Below, piece by piece: positions 19,051-27,407 of a stretch of 64,000 nucleotides of DNA (positions are counted from its first letter, which is position 1; each line of letters opens with the position of its first letter). A program made the position numbers and the translations under genes. The notes beneath the pieces were generated by a model. It saw nothing but the letters and a program-made list of their open reading frames with translations. It was not told the origin of the DNA and made no database searches. This DNA is from Stappia sp. BW2 (GTDB lineage Bacteria > Pseudomonadota > Alphaproteobacteria > Rhizobiales > Stappiaceae). The DNA lies in assembly GCF_008107695.1 (NCBI RefSeq), contig NZ_VIRG01000053.1:248001-312000 (forward strand), in the 5' to 3' direction.

Positions 19051-19075
19051 ATTTAATTCGATCCGCGAATTAAAT
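19051..19075. promoter_or_regulatory. Perfect 10-bp inverted repeat upstream of fba
   Basis: ATTTAATTCG (19051-19060) and CGAATTAAAT (19066-19075) are exact reverse complements around a five-base spacer. The AT-rich arms stand out in a GC-rich region. It may be an operator for fba, or a weak hairpin ending the pgk-VOC transcript; no U tract follows. Confidence 0.55.
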
Positions 19076-19253
19076 CTGACAGCGCGTTTTCCGGCAGGCC
19101 CTTGTGTTTTAATTGATTTAGGCGGCCGCGACCCTCTGTTCATGGCTGAAAATCTTGCTAGAACGACCGGGACTTGACGCACCGCAAAATAGGTGTCGAG
19201 ATTTTTCGCAAGCCTTGTCGGCTAAACGGAACCGCTTCCTCAGGAGATTTTTG

Positions 19254-20321
19254 ATGGCACGTATCACCCTCCGCCAGCTTCTTGATCATGCCGCTGAACA
19301 CGACTACGGCGCTCCGGCATTCAACATCAACAACATGGAGCAGGCGCTGGCGATCATGGCAGCGGCCGACCAGACCGATGCGCCGGTCATCATCCAGGCC
19401 TCCCGCGGTGCAAGGTCCTATGCTCACGACGTGATGCTGAAGCACATGATGGACGCGGTCGTGGAAATCTTTCCGCACATTCCGGTCTGCGTGCATCTGG
19501 ACCACGGCAACGCACCGCAGACCTGCATGACCGCCATCCAGGCCGGTTTCACCTCGGTGATGATGGATGGCTCGCTGGAAGCCGACGGCAAGACCCCGGC
19601 AAACTGGGATTACAACGTCGGCGTCACCAAGACCGTGACCGACATGTCCCATCTGGGCGGCATCTCCGTCGAGGGCGAACTCGGCGTTCTGGGATCTCTG
19701 GAAACCGGCATGGGCGACAAGGAAGACGGCCACGGCGCGGAAGGCAAGCTCAGCCAGGAGCAGCTGCTGACTGACCCTGAGGAAGCCGTCAAGTTCGTCC
19801 AGGAAACCAAGGTCGACGCACTGGCCATCGCCATGGGCACCAGCCACGGCGCCTACAAGTTCACCCGCAAGCCGGACGGCGACATCCTCGCCATGCATGT
19901 GATCGAGGAAATTCACCGCCGTCTGCCGGAAACCCACCTTGTCATGCATGGGTCGTCCTCCGTGCCGCAGGACCTGCAGGACATCATCAACCAGTACGGT
20001 GGCGAGATGCCGCAGACCTGGGGTGTGCCGGTGGAAGAAATCCAGCGCGGCATCAAGAATGGCGTGCGCAAGGTCAACATCGACACCGACAACCGCATGG
20101 CGATGACCGGCCAGATCCGCAAGATCCTGAGCGAAAACCCGGGCGAATTCGATCCGCGCAAATATCTGAAGCCTGCCCGCGATGCCATGCAGAAGCTGTG
20201 CGTCGAGCGACTGGAAGCCTTCAACACCGCAGGTCAGGCGTCCAAGATCAAGAAAACCATTACGCTTGCCGATATGGCCAAACGCTATCAGAGTGGCGAA
20301 CTGGATCCGAAGATCGCGTGA
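19254..20321 (+). CDS. fba: Fructose-bisphosphate aldolase, class II (Calvin-cycle subtype)
   Basis: Class II aldolase (355 aa) cleaves fructose-1,6-bisphosphate and, in this subtype, often also makes sedoheptulose-1,7-bisphosphate. Zinc ligands and active-site segments are visible: [56 protein letters not shown] and [16 protein letters not shown] precedes ATG 19254. The frame opens 99 bases earlier without family residues. The distance from pgk and the inverted repeat suggest separate control. Confidence 0.96.
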   Translation: MARITLRQLLDHAAEHDYGAPAFNINNMEQALAIMAAADQTDAPVIIQASRGARSYAHDVMLKHMMDAVVEIFPHIPVCVHLDHGNAPQTCMTAIQAGFTSVMMDGSLEADGKTPANWDYNVGVTKTVTDMSHLGGISVEGELGVLGSLETGMGDKEDGHGAEGKLSQEQLLTDPEEAVKFVQETKVDALAIAMGTSHGAYKFTRKPDGDILAMHVIEEIHRRLPETHLVMHGSSSVPQDLQDIINQYGGEMPQTWGVPVEEIQRGIKNGVRKVNIDTDNRMAMTGQIRKILSENPGEFDPRKYLKPARDAMQKLCVERLEAFNTAGQASKIKKTITLADMAKRYQSGELDPKIA

Positions 20322-20360
20322 TTTTCGGCCGGACCGGCACAGAAATTCTTTCACTTTCTT

Positions 20361-20387
20361 GAAAGAGGGGCCTTGCGTCCCTCTTTC
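20361..20387 (+). terminator. Hairpin after fba, possible terminator
   Basis: GAAAGAGGG (20361-20369) pairs with CCCTCTTTC (20379-20387), nine exact pairs with a nine-base loop. The sequence after it (GCCGTCTTTAG) is only moderately T-rich. Confidence 0.55.
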
Positions 20388-20437
20388 GCCGTCTTTAGGG
20401 ACAAAATCCCGATCAGACATCAATCAGGACCGCACAA

Positions 20438-21079
20438 GTGAACCGTCCCCGCCTCTTTCTCGTGACGCCGCCGGAATTTGACACCGCCGATATGGCGGCC
20501 AAGCTCAAACAGGCCTTCACCGGCGGTGACATCGCTTGCGTGATGGTTTACCGGCCCAGCGCCAGCACCAAAGATCTGCAGGCCGCTGCAAGCGAGCTTG
20601 TTCCGATCATTCAGGAAGGCGGCGCGGCGGCCATCATCTACCGCGACACCCAGGCGGCCGGCCGCAGCGGAGCCGACGGCGTTCATGTCGACACATCGCT
20701 GGAAGACCTGAAGCTGGCAGTGGAAAGCTTCAAACCCGATCGTATCGTCGGCACCGGTGGCACCAAGCTGAAACACGATTCCATGGAATGGGCCGAAACC
20801 GGGGTCGATTACATCTTGTTCGGCAAGCTTGATCTGCCTGAAAAGGCGCAGGCCCACGACAGGACCCTGGCCAGCGCGTCGTGGTGGGCGGAACTGTTCG
20901 AAACACCCTGTGTTGCGCTTGCCGGCAACACGCTCGACACGCTGGCAGAGGTTGCCGCGACCGGAGCGGATTTCGTCGCCGTGAAGGATGCCGTCTGGCA
21001 AAGCACCGAAGAGATTTCTACTGTTATCGCCGAAGCAAACCGTATTCTGGACGCCCATCCCTTTCCTGAAGCCGAATAG
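20438..21079 (+). CDS. Thiamine-phosphate-synthase-like TIM-barrel protein
   Basis: A 213-aa protein resembling ThiE/TenI barrels: RLFLVTPPEFD at the start, GADGVHVDTSLEDLK near the pyrimidine/phosphate side, and GVDYILFGKLDLPEK. The GTG at 20438 follows CAGGA. ThiE joins the thiazole and pyrimidine halves of thiamine, but several canonical ThiE loop residues are not obvious, and the gene sits after fba rather than in a thi operon. It may be a divergent synthase or a TenI-like protein with another role. Confidence 0.62.
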   Translation: MNRPRLFLVTPPEFDTADMAAKLKQAFTGGDIACVMVYRPSASTKDLQAAASELVPIIQEGGAAAIIYRDTQAAGRSGADGVHVDTSLEDLKLAVESFKPDRIVGTGGTKLKHDSMEWAETGVDYILFGKLDLPEKAQAHDRTLASASWWAELFETPCVALAGNTLDTLAEVAATGADFVAVKDAVWQSTEEISTVIAEANRILDAHPFPEAE

Positions 21080-21093
21080 CCCGAGCTGGATGC

Positions 21094-22278
21094 ATGCCGA
21101 CACCTGAAACGAGCCTACGCCGGAAACTTATCGCCCCATCTCTGATGGCCGCAGGGCTGTTGGCAGCCGGGGTGTTCTCATTCGCGCCGTCGTCTCCCGC
21201 TCAGGCCCAGGCGCAGGCCCAGGCTAAGCCACAGGAAAATGCCGGTACCAGCGAAACGACGAAAGACGATGGCGCGGCCCCCAAGGTGGAAACGCCGACA
21301 GATGCGGACGGCAAGCCGTTACCGGTCCTGATCGACGTCACGACCAAGGACAAGACGCTTCTGAGCATCGTTGACGCGGGCCCGCCAAAACTGGACGAAG
21401 GGACTGTCGCCACCGCTGAAACCGCTTATGCCGCGTTCCAGCGTGGCTGGTTCCTGACCGCGCTCGGTCTGGCGACCCCGCTTGCGGAAGAAGGCGACAA
21501 GGCGGCCCAGGCCCTGCTGGGTGTGCTGCACGAAGCCGGGCTTGGCATTCACCAGGACAGGGCCAAGGCTGCCGACTGGTACAGCCTGGCCGCCGCACAG
21601 GGCGACACCGGCTCCGCCATGCAGTTGGCTCAGCTCTATTTGCTGGGCACCGGAGTCGAGGTCGACAAGAAGAAGGCGGCCGATCTTTTCGAAGAAGCGG
21701 CCGACGCTGGTAATGCGTCCGCGCTCTACAATCTCGCCCTGCTCTACCAGGAAGGCGAAGGCCGTCCCTTCAATGAGGAGAAATCGCGCGAGCTTCTGGA
21801 ACAAGCGGCCAAGCTCAACGATCCCGAGGCCCAATATGCGCTTGGCCTGTCTTATCTGGAAGCGCAGACCGGCCTGAACGACCCCGGGCTTGGCGCGTTC
21901 TGGCTGGGGCGCGCGGCCCGCCGCGGGCACACGTCCGCACAGGTCTATTACGGCATCCTGAGGTTCCAGGGCAAAGGCGTGGATCCGAACGAGGCGGAAG
22001 CCGCGGACTGGTTCGAGCGTGCCGCCACAGCAGGCAACCCGGTCGCGATGAACCGGCTGGCGCGGGTCTATGCCTATGGCCGCGGACGGGAGCAGGATTT
22101 CGCCGCCGCCGCAGGCTGGCACCTGATTGCCAGAACACTCGGCGTTTCGGATTTCTCGCTCGACAGGATTGTCGAGAGCCTGGACGAGACCACGATGGAC
22201 GAAGCGCGCAAGCTTGCCGAACAATATTCGGCCACATTGATGGCTCCGTCACAGGAGCCCGGGACGGAATCTCCGTAA
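21094..22278 (+). CDS. Secreted Sel1-repeat protein
   Basis: A 394-aa exported protein. A hydrophobic N-terminal stretch (about 11-33, IAPSLMAAGLLAAGVFSFA) looks like a signal peptide, followed by an Ala/Gln-rich linker (AQAQAQA). From about residue 125 on there are at least five Sel1-like repeats of about 36 residues with the A..WY..AA..G...A pattern, for example AADWYSLAAAQGDTGSAMQLAQ. Such repeats are protein-binding scaffolds. It begins 14 bases after the ThiE-like gene. Partners are unknown. Confidence 0.8.
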   Translation: MPTPETSLRRKLIAPSLMAAGLLAAGVFSFAPSSPAQAQAQAQAKPQENAGTSETTKDDGAAPKVETPTDADGKPLPVLIDVTTKDKTLLSIVDAGPPKLDEGTVATAETAYAAFQRGWFLTALGLATPLAEEGDKAAQALLGVLHEAGLGIHQDRAKAADWYSLAAAQGDTGSAMQLAQLYLLGTGVEVDKKKAADLFEEAADAGNASALYNLALLYQEGEGRPFNEEKSRELLEQAAKLNDPEAQYALGLSYLEAQTGLNDPGLGAFWLGRAARRGHTSAQVYYGILRFQGKGVDPNEAEAADWFERAATAGNPVAMNRLARVYAYGRGREQDFAAAAGWHLIARTLGVSDFSLDRIVESLDETTMDEARKLAEQYSATLMAPSQEPGTESP

Positions 22279-22524
22279 ACCTTGCGCCGAAGCCCGCAAT
22301 CGTAAGGCTGTTTGCCTTTTTTCCTTGAACTCCACCGGCTTTTGTGGTGGACAGGCGCGAGCAAAATTCAGGCGCACCGGCGTCCCGCCGGTCACCGCCC
22401 TGCTACAGGTTCTGTTGAGTTTTGGAGTTTTGTCGTGGTTTGGGTGGTAACCCCATCGAACGCGGCAGATTTCCAATGGTCAACAGATCTTGCGATCCAA
22501 ACAAATCAAACAGTCGGTCGTTCC

Positions 22525-23088
22525 ATGAAAATCAACGGAAACGAAATTAAGCCCGGTAACGTGCTTCAGCACCAGGACACGCTTTGGGCGGTTGTCAAAG
22601 TCCAACACGTCAAGCCAGGCAAAGGCGGCGCCTTCGCACAGGTTGAAATGAAAAACCTGCTCGATGGCCGCAAGCTCAACGAGCGTTTCCGCTCCGAAGA
22701 CAAGGTCGAGCGCGTCCGCCTGGAACAAAAAGACTTCCAGTATCTCTACACCCAGGAAGACATGCTGATCTTCATGGACACGGAAACCTACGAGCAGCTG
22801 GAACTTCAGGCTGATTTCGTCGGCGACCGTGCCGCCTTCCTGCAGGACGGCATGATGGTGACCGTAGAGCTGCATGAAGAGCGTCCGATCGGCATCACCC
22901 TGCCGCAGTTCGTCACCCTGGAAATCCGGGAAGCCGACGCGGTGGTGAAGGGCCAGACCCAGTCGTCGTCCTACAAGCCCGCACTGATGGAAAACGGTGT
23001 GCGCGTCATGGTTCCGCCGTTCATCACGGCTGGCGAAAAGATCATCGTCGACACCGGCTCTCTGGAATACGTCCGCCGCGCGGACTGA
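22525..23088 (+). CDS. efp: Elongation factor P
   Basis: EF-P (187 aa) helps ribosomes make Pro-Pro bonds. The N-terminal KOW-like domain contains the loop KPGKGGAF with the tip lysine K33, which is modified in many bacteria, followed by two OB-fold domains; the end carries [24 protein letters not shown] 22525 gives the usual length, though the frame is open from 22312. No EpmA/EpmB or EarP gene is in the window. Proline-rich proteins here, such as TolA and the DUF882 protein, are plausible clients. Confidence 0.96.
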   Translation: MKINGNEIKPGNVLQHQDTLWAVVKVQHVKPGKGGAFAQVEMKNLLDGRKLNERFRSEDKVERVRLEQKDFQYLYTQEDMLIFMDTETYEQLELQADFVGDRAAFLQDGMMVTVELHEERPIGITLPQFVTLEIREADAVVKGQTQSSSYKPALMENGVRVMVPPFITAGEKIIVDTGSLEYVRRAD

Positions 23089-23161
23089 TCTCCGACCGGC
23101 AAGACTTCAAACTGGCGCGCCCGGATTTCGCCGGGCGGCGCCCAACAACAAGTGACGAAAA

Positions 23162-23968
23162 ATGGCCCGCACAGCTCTCCTCAACGTGATGGTTCAAGCC
23201 GCAACGAAAGCCGGACGCTCTCTGGTTCGCGATTTCGGTGAAGTTGAAAACCTTCAGGTGTCCCGCAAGGGACCCGGCGATTTCGTCTCGGCTGCAGACC
23301 GCCGCGCCGAGGACATCGTGCGTGCCGAGCTGACCAAGGCCCGCCCGACATTCGGGCTGGTGATGGAAGAAAGCGGCGAAGTCGAGGGAACGGACGGACA
23401 GCACCGCTGGCATGTCGACCCGCTCGACGGCACCACCAACTTCCTGCACGGCATTCCGATCTTTGCCACCTCCATCGCCCTGGAACGGGCTGGCGAGATC
23501 GTTGCCGGCGTCATTTACAACCCGGTGATGGACGAGCTCTACACCGCGGAGCGTGGCCGCGGCGCCTTCCTCAACGATCGCCGTCTGCGCGTTGCCGGCC
23601 GCTCGGAACTGCATGAGATGGTGTTCGGCACCGGCCTTCCCTTCATCGGGATGGGTGACCATGGCCGCACCCTGCGCGAACTGCGCCACATCATGCCGGA
23701 AGTGGCAGGCGTCCGCCGCTGCGGCGCTGCCGCCCTCGATCTTGCCTGGACCGCATCCGGCCGCCTCGACGGCTTCTGGGAGCGCAATCTCAATTCCTGG
23801 GACATCGCGGCCGGCCTTCTGATGGTGCGCGAAGCTGGCGGCTTCGTCAGCGATCTTCAGGGCAAGCACAAGATGCTGGACAGCGGCGATGTGGTTGCTG
23901 GCAACGAAGTTGCTCACAAATACCTGCTGCAGCTTCTGAAAAAGGCGGCTGCCCCGGCTCAAGGCTGA
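23162..23968 (+). CDS. Inositol monophosphatase-family phosphatase
   Basis: A 268-aa Li-sensitive-type phosphatase. Metal ligands lie in E70 (VMEESGE), D86 and D89 (HVDPLDGTTNF) and the C-terminal WDIAAGLLMVREAGG. The family includes inositol monophosphatase, SuhB and CysQ; the motifs do not separate them, though the FLHGIP pattern suits SuhB/IMPase. It follows efp by 73 bases. Confidence 0.92.
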   Translation: MARTALLNVMVQAATKAGRSLVRDFGEVENLQVSRKGPGDFVSAADRRAEDIVRAELTKARPTFGLVMEESGEVEGTDGQHRWHVDPLDGTTNFLHGIPIFATSIALERAGEIVAGVIYNPVMDELYTAERGRGAFLNDRRLRVAGRSELHEMVFGTGLPFIGMGDHGRTLRELRHIMPEVAGVRRCGAAALDLAWTASGRLDGFWERNLNSWDIAAGLLMVREAGGFVSDLQGKHKMLDSGDVVAGNEVAHKYLLQLLKKAAAPAQG

Positions 23969-24208
23969 TCGCTTCGAGCATTCGCCCTAAGCCCCACGCC
24001 CCGGAATACCCACTCCGGAGGTCGTCACAGCTCCGATTCATGGCATGGCGGCCACAGCTCTTGCTGGTGGCCCGACTTTCCGTATGGGCCGTTTAGGCTT
24101 CTTCGAGACCAAAGTGCCCTTTGGATAAAACCCGCTGATTTCGGGCTTTCCAGACTTTATTCGGCCCTCTTCCGCAATTCGAGGTTTCCAAGCCGTTAAA
24201 AATCACGC

Positions 24209-24243
24209 TATCAATCAGTTACGTCCAATTCAGGTGATTGATA
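24209..24243. promoter_or_regulatory. Inverted repeat over the ribosome-binding region of the ExbB-like gene
   Basis: TATCAATCA (24209-24217) and TGATTGATA (24235-24243) are exact reverse complements with a 17-base spacer. The right arm overlaps AGGTGA (24232-24237), the only ribosome-site-like sequence before ATG 24251. It could be a protein-binding operator or an RNA hairpin that hides the site. Confidence 0.5.
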
Positions 24244-24250
24244 ACGCAAT

Positions 24251-25240
24251 ATGGCCCGTGAATTCGACCCCTACAGCCTGTCCAGTCCGCGGGCCTATCT
24301 GACCTTCATGATCATCTTTCTGGTGATCGTTGCCTTCATTGCCTTCATCCTGTTCCCGCAGATATCGACGGCTTTCATGAGCAACCCGGGTCTGAATGGC
24401 CTGATCGTGTTTGTCGGCGCGTTCGGGATACTGCTGCTGTTTGGCCGTGTGATCCGCCTGTTCCCGGAAATCTCCTGGGTCAACAGTTTCCGGATCGGCG
24501 ACCCGGGCCTCGACACACGCTCGCCGGTGCTCCTGGCACCGATGGCCGCTTTGCTCGGCAACAAGTCCGGCGACATGGCCCTGACGCCAACCACCGCCCG
24601 CTCGATCCTCGATTCCATCGGCATGCGCCTTGAGGAAAGCCGCGAGATGTCGCGCTACCTCACCGGCCTTCTGGTGTTCCTCGGCCTGCTCGGCACCTTC
24701 TGGGGCCTGCTCCAGACCGTCAGTTCGGTTGGGGCCACCATCCAGTCGCTCGACGTCGGCTCGGGCGATGCCAACGTCATCTTTGAAGACCTGAAAGCAG
24801 GCCTGGAAGCGCCCCTCTCCGGCATGGGCACAGCCTTCTCGTCCTCGCTCTTCGGCCTGACGGGCTCGCTGGTACTGGGCTTCCTGGATCTGCAGGCCGG
24901 ACAGGCGCAGAACCGGTTCTACAACGAACTGGAAGACTGGCTGTCCACGGTCACCGACATCGACCCGGAAGAAAGCCTGTTCAACGCGCCGGATTCGCCG
25001 GGTGTCGAACAGATACAGGCCTCGATCTCCGCGTTGCAGAAAAGCGTCGAGGACGGTGGCAGCAAGAACGCCAATCAGGCCATGGCCAATCTGGCGGAAG
25101 GCATCCAGGGCCTCGTCAAACACGTTCGCTCCGAACAGCAGATGATGCGCGACTGGGCCGAAGCCCAGGGCGAACAACAAAAACGCATCGAGGGGCTCCT
25201 GTCCTCCATTTCTGCTGCTTTCGACCGCGCGAAGGAGTAG
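24251..25240 (+). CDS. MotA/TolQ/ExbB-family proton-channel subunit
   Basis: A 329-aa inner-membrane protein with two N-terminal helices (about 16-37 and 55-76) and the MotA/ExbB core pair (about 136-158, YLTGLLVFLGLLGTFWGLL, and 195-222, GMGTAFSSSLFGLTGSLVLGF). The C-terminal 80 residues are polar and probably helical. Such proteins form pentameric stators with a two-fold MotB/ExbD partner, here the OmpA-domain gene three bases downstream. It is neither TolQ (which is at 1401) nor linked to flagellar or TonB genes, so the load it drives is unknown. Confidence 0.85.
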   Translation: MAREFDPYSLSSPRAYLTFMIIFLVIVAFIAFILFPQISTAFMSNPGLNGLIVFVGAFGILLLFGRVIRLFPEISWVNSFRIGDPGLDTRSPVLLAPMAALLGNKSGDMALTPTTARSILDSIGMRLEESREMSRYLTGLLVFLGLLGTFWGLLQTVSSVGATIQSLDVGSGDANVIFEDLKAGLEAPLSGMGTAFSSSLFGLTGSLVLGFLDLQAGQAQNRFYNELEDWLSTVTDIDPEESLFNAPDSPGVEQIQASISALQKSVEDGGSKNANQAMANLAEGIQGLVKHVRSEQQMMRDWAEAQGEQQKRIEGLLSSISAAFDRAKE

Positions 25241-25243
25241 ACA

Positions 25244-26284
25244 ATGGCCGGACTGGCAGCATTGCGCGCCCGCCGCAGGGCTCAGTCGACCGACTATTGG
25301 CCCGGTTTCGTCGACGCCATGGCGACGCTGCTGCTCGTCATCATCTTTCTGCTGTCCATTTTCATGATCGCCCAGTTCTTCCTGTCGCAGCAGCTTTCGG
25401 GGCGCGACACGGTGCTGAACAGGCTCAATGCCCAGATCAGCGAATTGACCGAGCTTCTGGCGCTGGAGCGCGCCAACTCCGGAGAGCTTGAGGACACCAT
25501 CCTTGGCCTGCAGGCCAGCCTTTCCGACGCACAGGCCGAACAGACCCGCCTGACCGGCCTTCTGGAAAACAGTTCAGGTGCCGCTGATGCCGCCGGTGGA
25601 CGGGCCTCGCAGCTTGAAAACCTGCTGGACGACGAACGCCAGATCAGCCAGGAGGCCCTTGCCCAGGTCGAGCTGCTCAACCAGCAGATCGCGGCACTGC
25701 GCCGCCAGATAGCTGCCGCCAACGCTGCCCTTGAAGCCTCCGAGGCGAAGGAAGCCGATAGCCAGGCCAAGATCGCGAGCCTCGGCAAGAGGCTGAACGC
25801 CGCGCTGGTGCAGCGCGTGCAGGAGCTGTCGCGCTATCGCTCGGACTTCTTCGGCCGTCTGCGCGAGATCCTGTCCCAACGCTCCGACATCTCCGTTGTC
25901 GGCGACCGCTTCGTGTTCCAGTCAGAAGTACTGTTCGACAGCGGCCAGGAAGACATCAATCCGGAAGGCCGGCAGGAGCTCGACAAGCTCGCCGACGCCA
26001 TCCAGGAACTCAGCGCCCAGATCCCGGACGAGATCAACTGGGTGCTGCGCGTCGACGGCCACACCGACGCCCGCCCCCTGTCAGGCACCGGACGCCTTCG
26101 CAACAACTGGGAGCTTTCCGCCGCCCGCGCCATTTCCGTGGTCCGCTATCTGATCGAACGCGGCGTCGACCCCAAGCGGCTCGTGGCCGCCGGCTTTGGT
26201 GAATTCCAGCCGCTGCAAGAAGGCGATACGCCGGAGGCTCTGGCCAAGAACCGCCGGATCGAGCTGAAGCTGACGGAACGCTGA
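25244..26284 (+). CDS. MotB-like protein with coiled coil and C-terminal OmpA domain
   Basis: A 346-aa partner of the preceding channel subunit. One membrane helix (about 23-46) carries the channel aspartate D24 in GFVDAMATLLLVIIF, the pattern of MotB and ZorB. Residues about 50-200 are coiled coil rich in Leu, Ala, Glu and Gln. An OmpA-type peptidoglycan-binding domain fills about 225-345, with LRVDGHTDARPLSGTG and LSAARAISVVRYLIERG. It is thus a wall-anchored rotary stator. The long coiled coil between membrane and wall domain is unlike flagellar MotB. Confidence 0.87.
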   Translation: MAGLAALRARRRAQSTDYWPGFVDAMATLLLVIIFLLSIFMIAQFFLSQQLSGRDTVLNRLNAQISELTELLALERANSGELEDTILGLQASLSDAQAEQTRLTGLLENSSGAADAAGGRASQLENLLDDERQISQEALAQVELLNQQIAALRRQIAAANAALEASEAKEADSQAKIASLGKRLNAALVQRVQELSRYRSDFFGRLREILSQRSDISVVGDRFVFQSEVLFDSGQEDINPEGRQELDKLADAIQELSAQIPDEINWVLRVDGHTDARPLSGTGRLRNNWELSAARAISVVRYLIERGVDPKRLVAAGFGEFQPLQEGDTPEALAKNRRIELKLTER

Positions 26285-26386
26285 GCCTCGCCTTGCGTCT
26301 GGATTACCGAACCAAGTGGCACGTCCTGTCCGGTTGATCTGACAAGCTGCTTGACTTTTCCGCCCCCAGACAGACTTTTCAAGCAC

Positions 26387-27076
26387 ATGCAGATCCTCAA
26401 AGGCCATTGGCAGCTCATTCTGATCACAGCGGTTATGTTCCTCTTCTGGAACACGTTCCTCGTCGTGCCTCTGAAGATCCTGATCGTCTATCTGCATGAA
26501 CTTTCCCACGCCCTGGCTGCACTGCTGACCGGCGGTTCGGTGGAGGAGATCTCGCTCTCCCCCTGGCAGGGCGGCCACGCGATCACGCGTGGCGGCAGCC
26601 GTTTCCTGACGTTGACTGCCGGATATCTCGGCTCCCTTGCCATCGGCATGGCGCTGCTGATGATTGCGCTGAAGACCGACGCGGACCGCATTGTGCTCGG
26701 ACTGCTCGGAGCCTTCACCTTGCTGGTCGCCCTGCTCTATGTCCGCGACCTCTTCGCCCTGGCCTTCTGCATTGGCACTGGCGTCGCCATGCTGGCGGCG
26801 GCGCGGTATCTCAGTGTCACGGTCAACGACCTGATCCTGCGCGTCATCGGCCTGAGCAGCATCCTCTACGTGCCCTTTGACATCTTCGATGACACCATCC
26901 GCCGCTCGGGCGCCCGTTCCGACGCCTATATGCTGGCGGAAGAGTTCGGCGGGCCAACCATTTTCTGGGGCGGGCTCTGGCTGCTGGCAAGCCTTGCGAT
27001 CATCTACCTGTGTCTCAGGCACGGGCTCGGGAACAGCAGCAATGTGGATTTCAGCAACCGCACCCGAAAGAGCTAG
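26387..27076 (+). CDS. M50B-like membrane metallopeptidase-family protein
   Basis: A 229-aa multi-pass protein with the zinc motif HELSH (residues 37-41) in its second membrane helix, matching M50B-type site-2-protease relatives. The second metal-binding region may be FDIFDDTI near 165, placed inside a run of helices. The frame is open from a TTG at 26351; neither start has a clear ribosome site and the ATG is preferred. It follows the motor pair by 102 bases, so a link in regulation or function is possible but unproven. Proteolysis is not certain; some M50B members lack known substrates. Confidence 0.78.
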   Translation: MQILKGHWQLILITAVMFLFWNTFLVVPLKILIVYLHELSHALAALLTGGSVEEISLSPWQGGHAITRGGSRFLTLTAGYLGSLAIGMALLMIALKTDADRIVLGLLGAFTLLVALLYVRDLFALAFCIGTGVAMLAAARYLSVTVNDLILRVIGLSSILYVPFDIFDDTIRRSGARSDAYMLAEEFGGPTIFWGGLWLLASLAIIYLCLRHGLGNSSNVDFSNRTRKS

Positions 27077-27148
27077 CCTGCGACTGCTGCTTGACCTGAC
27101 AGTTCGCAAGGGCTGACCTATTGCGGACAATCCTTACCGGAGACCGCC

Positions 27149-27397
27149 ATGCTGGACCTGCGCCCAAACTGTGAATGCCGCAACAAGGACCTTCCGCCGG
27201 ACTCTGAAGAGGCCTTCATCTGCACATTCGAATGCACGTTTTGTGCGGACTGCGCCACGAACGTGCTGCAGGGCACCTGCCCAAATTGCGGCGGCAATTT
27301 TCAGCAGCGCCCAATCCGGCCGACCGCAGCCCTGCTGCGCCATCCCGCCTCCACGCAGCGGATCTTCAAACCGGAAGGCTGTGGCCAGGGCTCCTAG
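27149..27397 (+). CDS. DUF1272-family zinc-ribbon protein
   Basis: An 82-aa cysteine-rich protein starting MLDLRPNCECRNKDLPP. Eight cysteines (8, 10, 25, 29, 32, 35, 44, 47) form CxC, CxxxCxxCxxC and CxxC groups that could bind two zinc ions. This matches DUF1272, a small family of unknown role. It ends ten bases before the convergent TRAP permease stop, with no clear terminator between. Confidence 0.85.
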   Translation: MLDLRPNCECRNKDLPPDSEEAFICTFECTFCADCATNVLQGTCPNCGGNFQQRPIRPTAALLRHPASTQRIFKPEGCGQGS

Positions 27398-27407
27398 GGT
27401 TCATCCC

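Noticed and set aside
24251-26284. Zorya-type anti-phage defence (ZorA/ZorB)
   Set aside because: The channel and OmpA-domain pair looks similar, but no ZorC, ZorD or ZorE gene follows and the neighbours are housekeeping.
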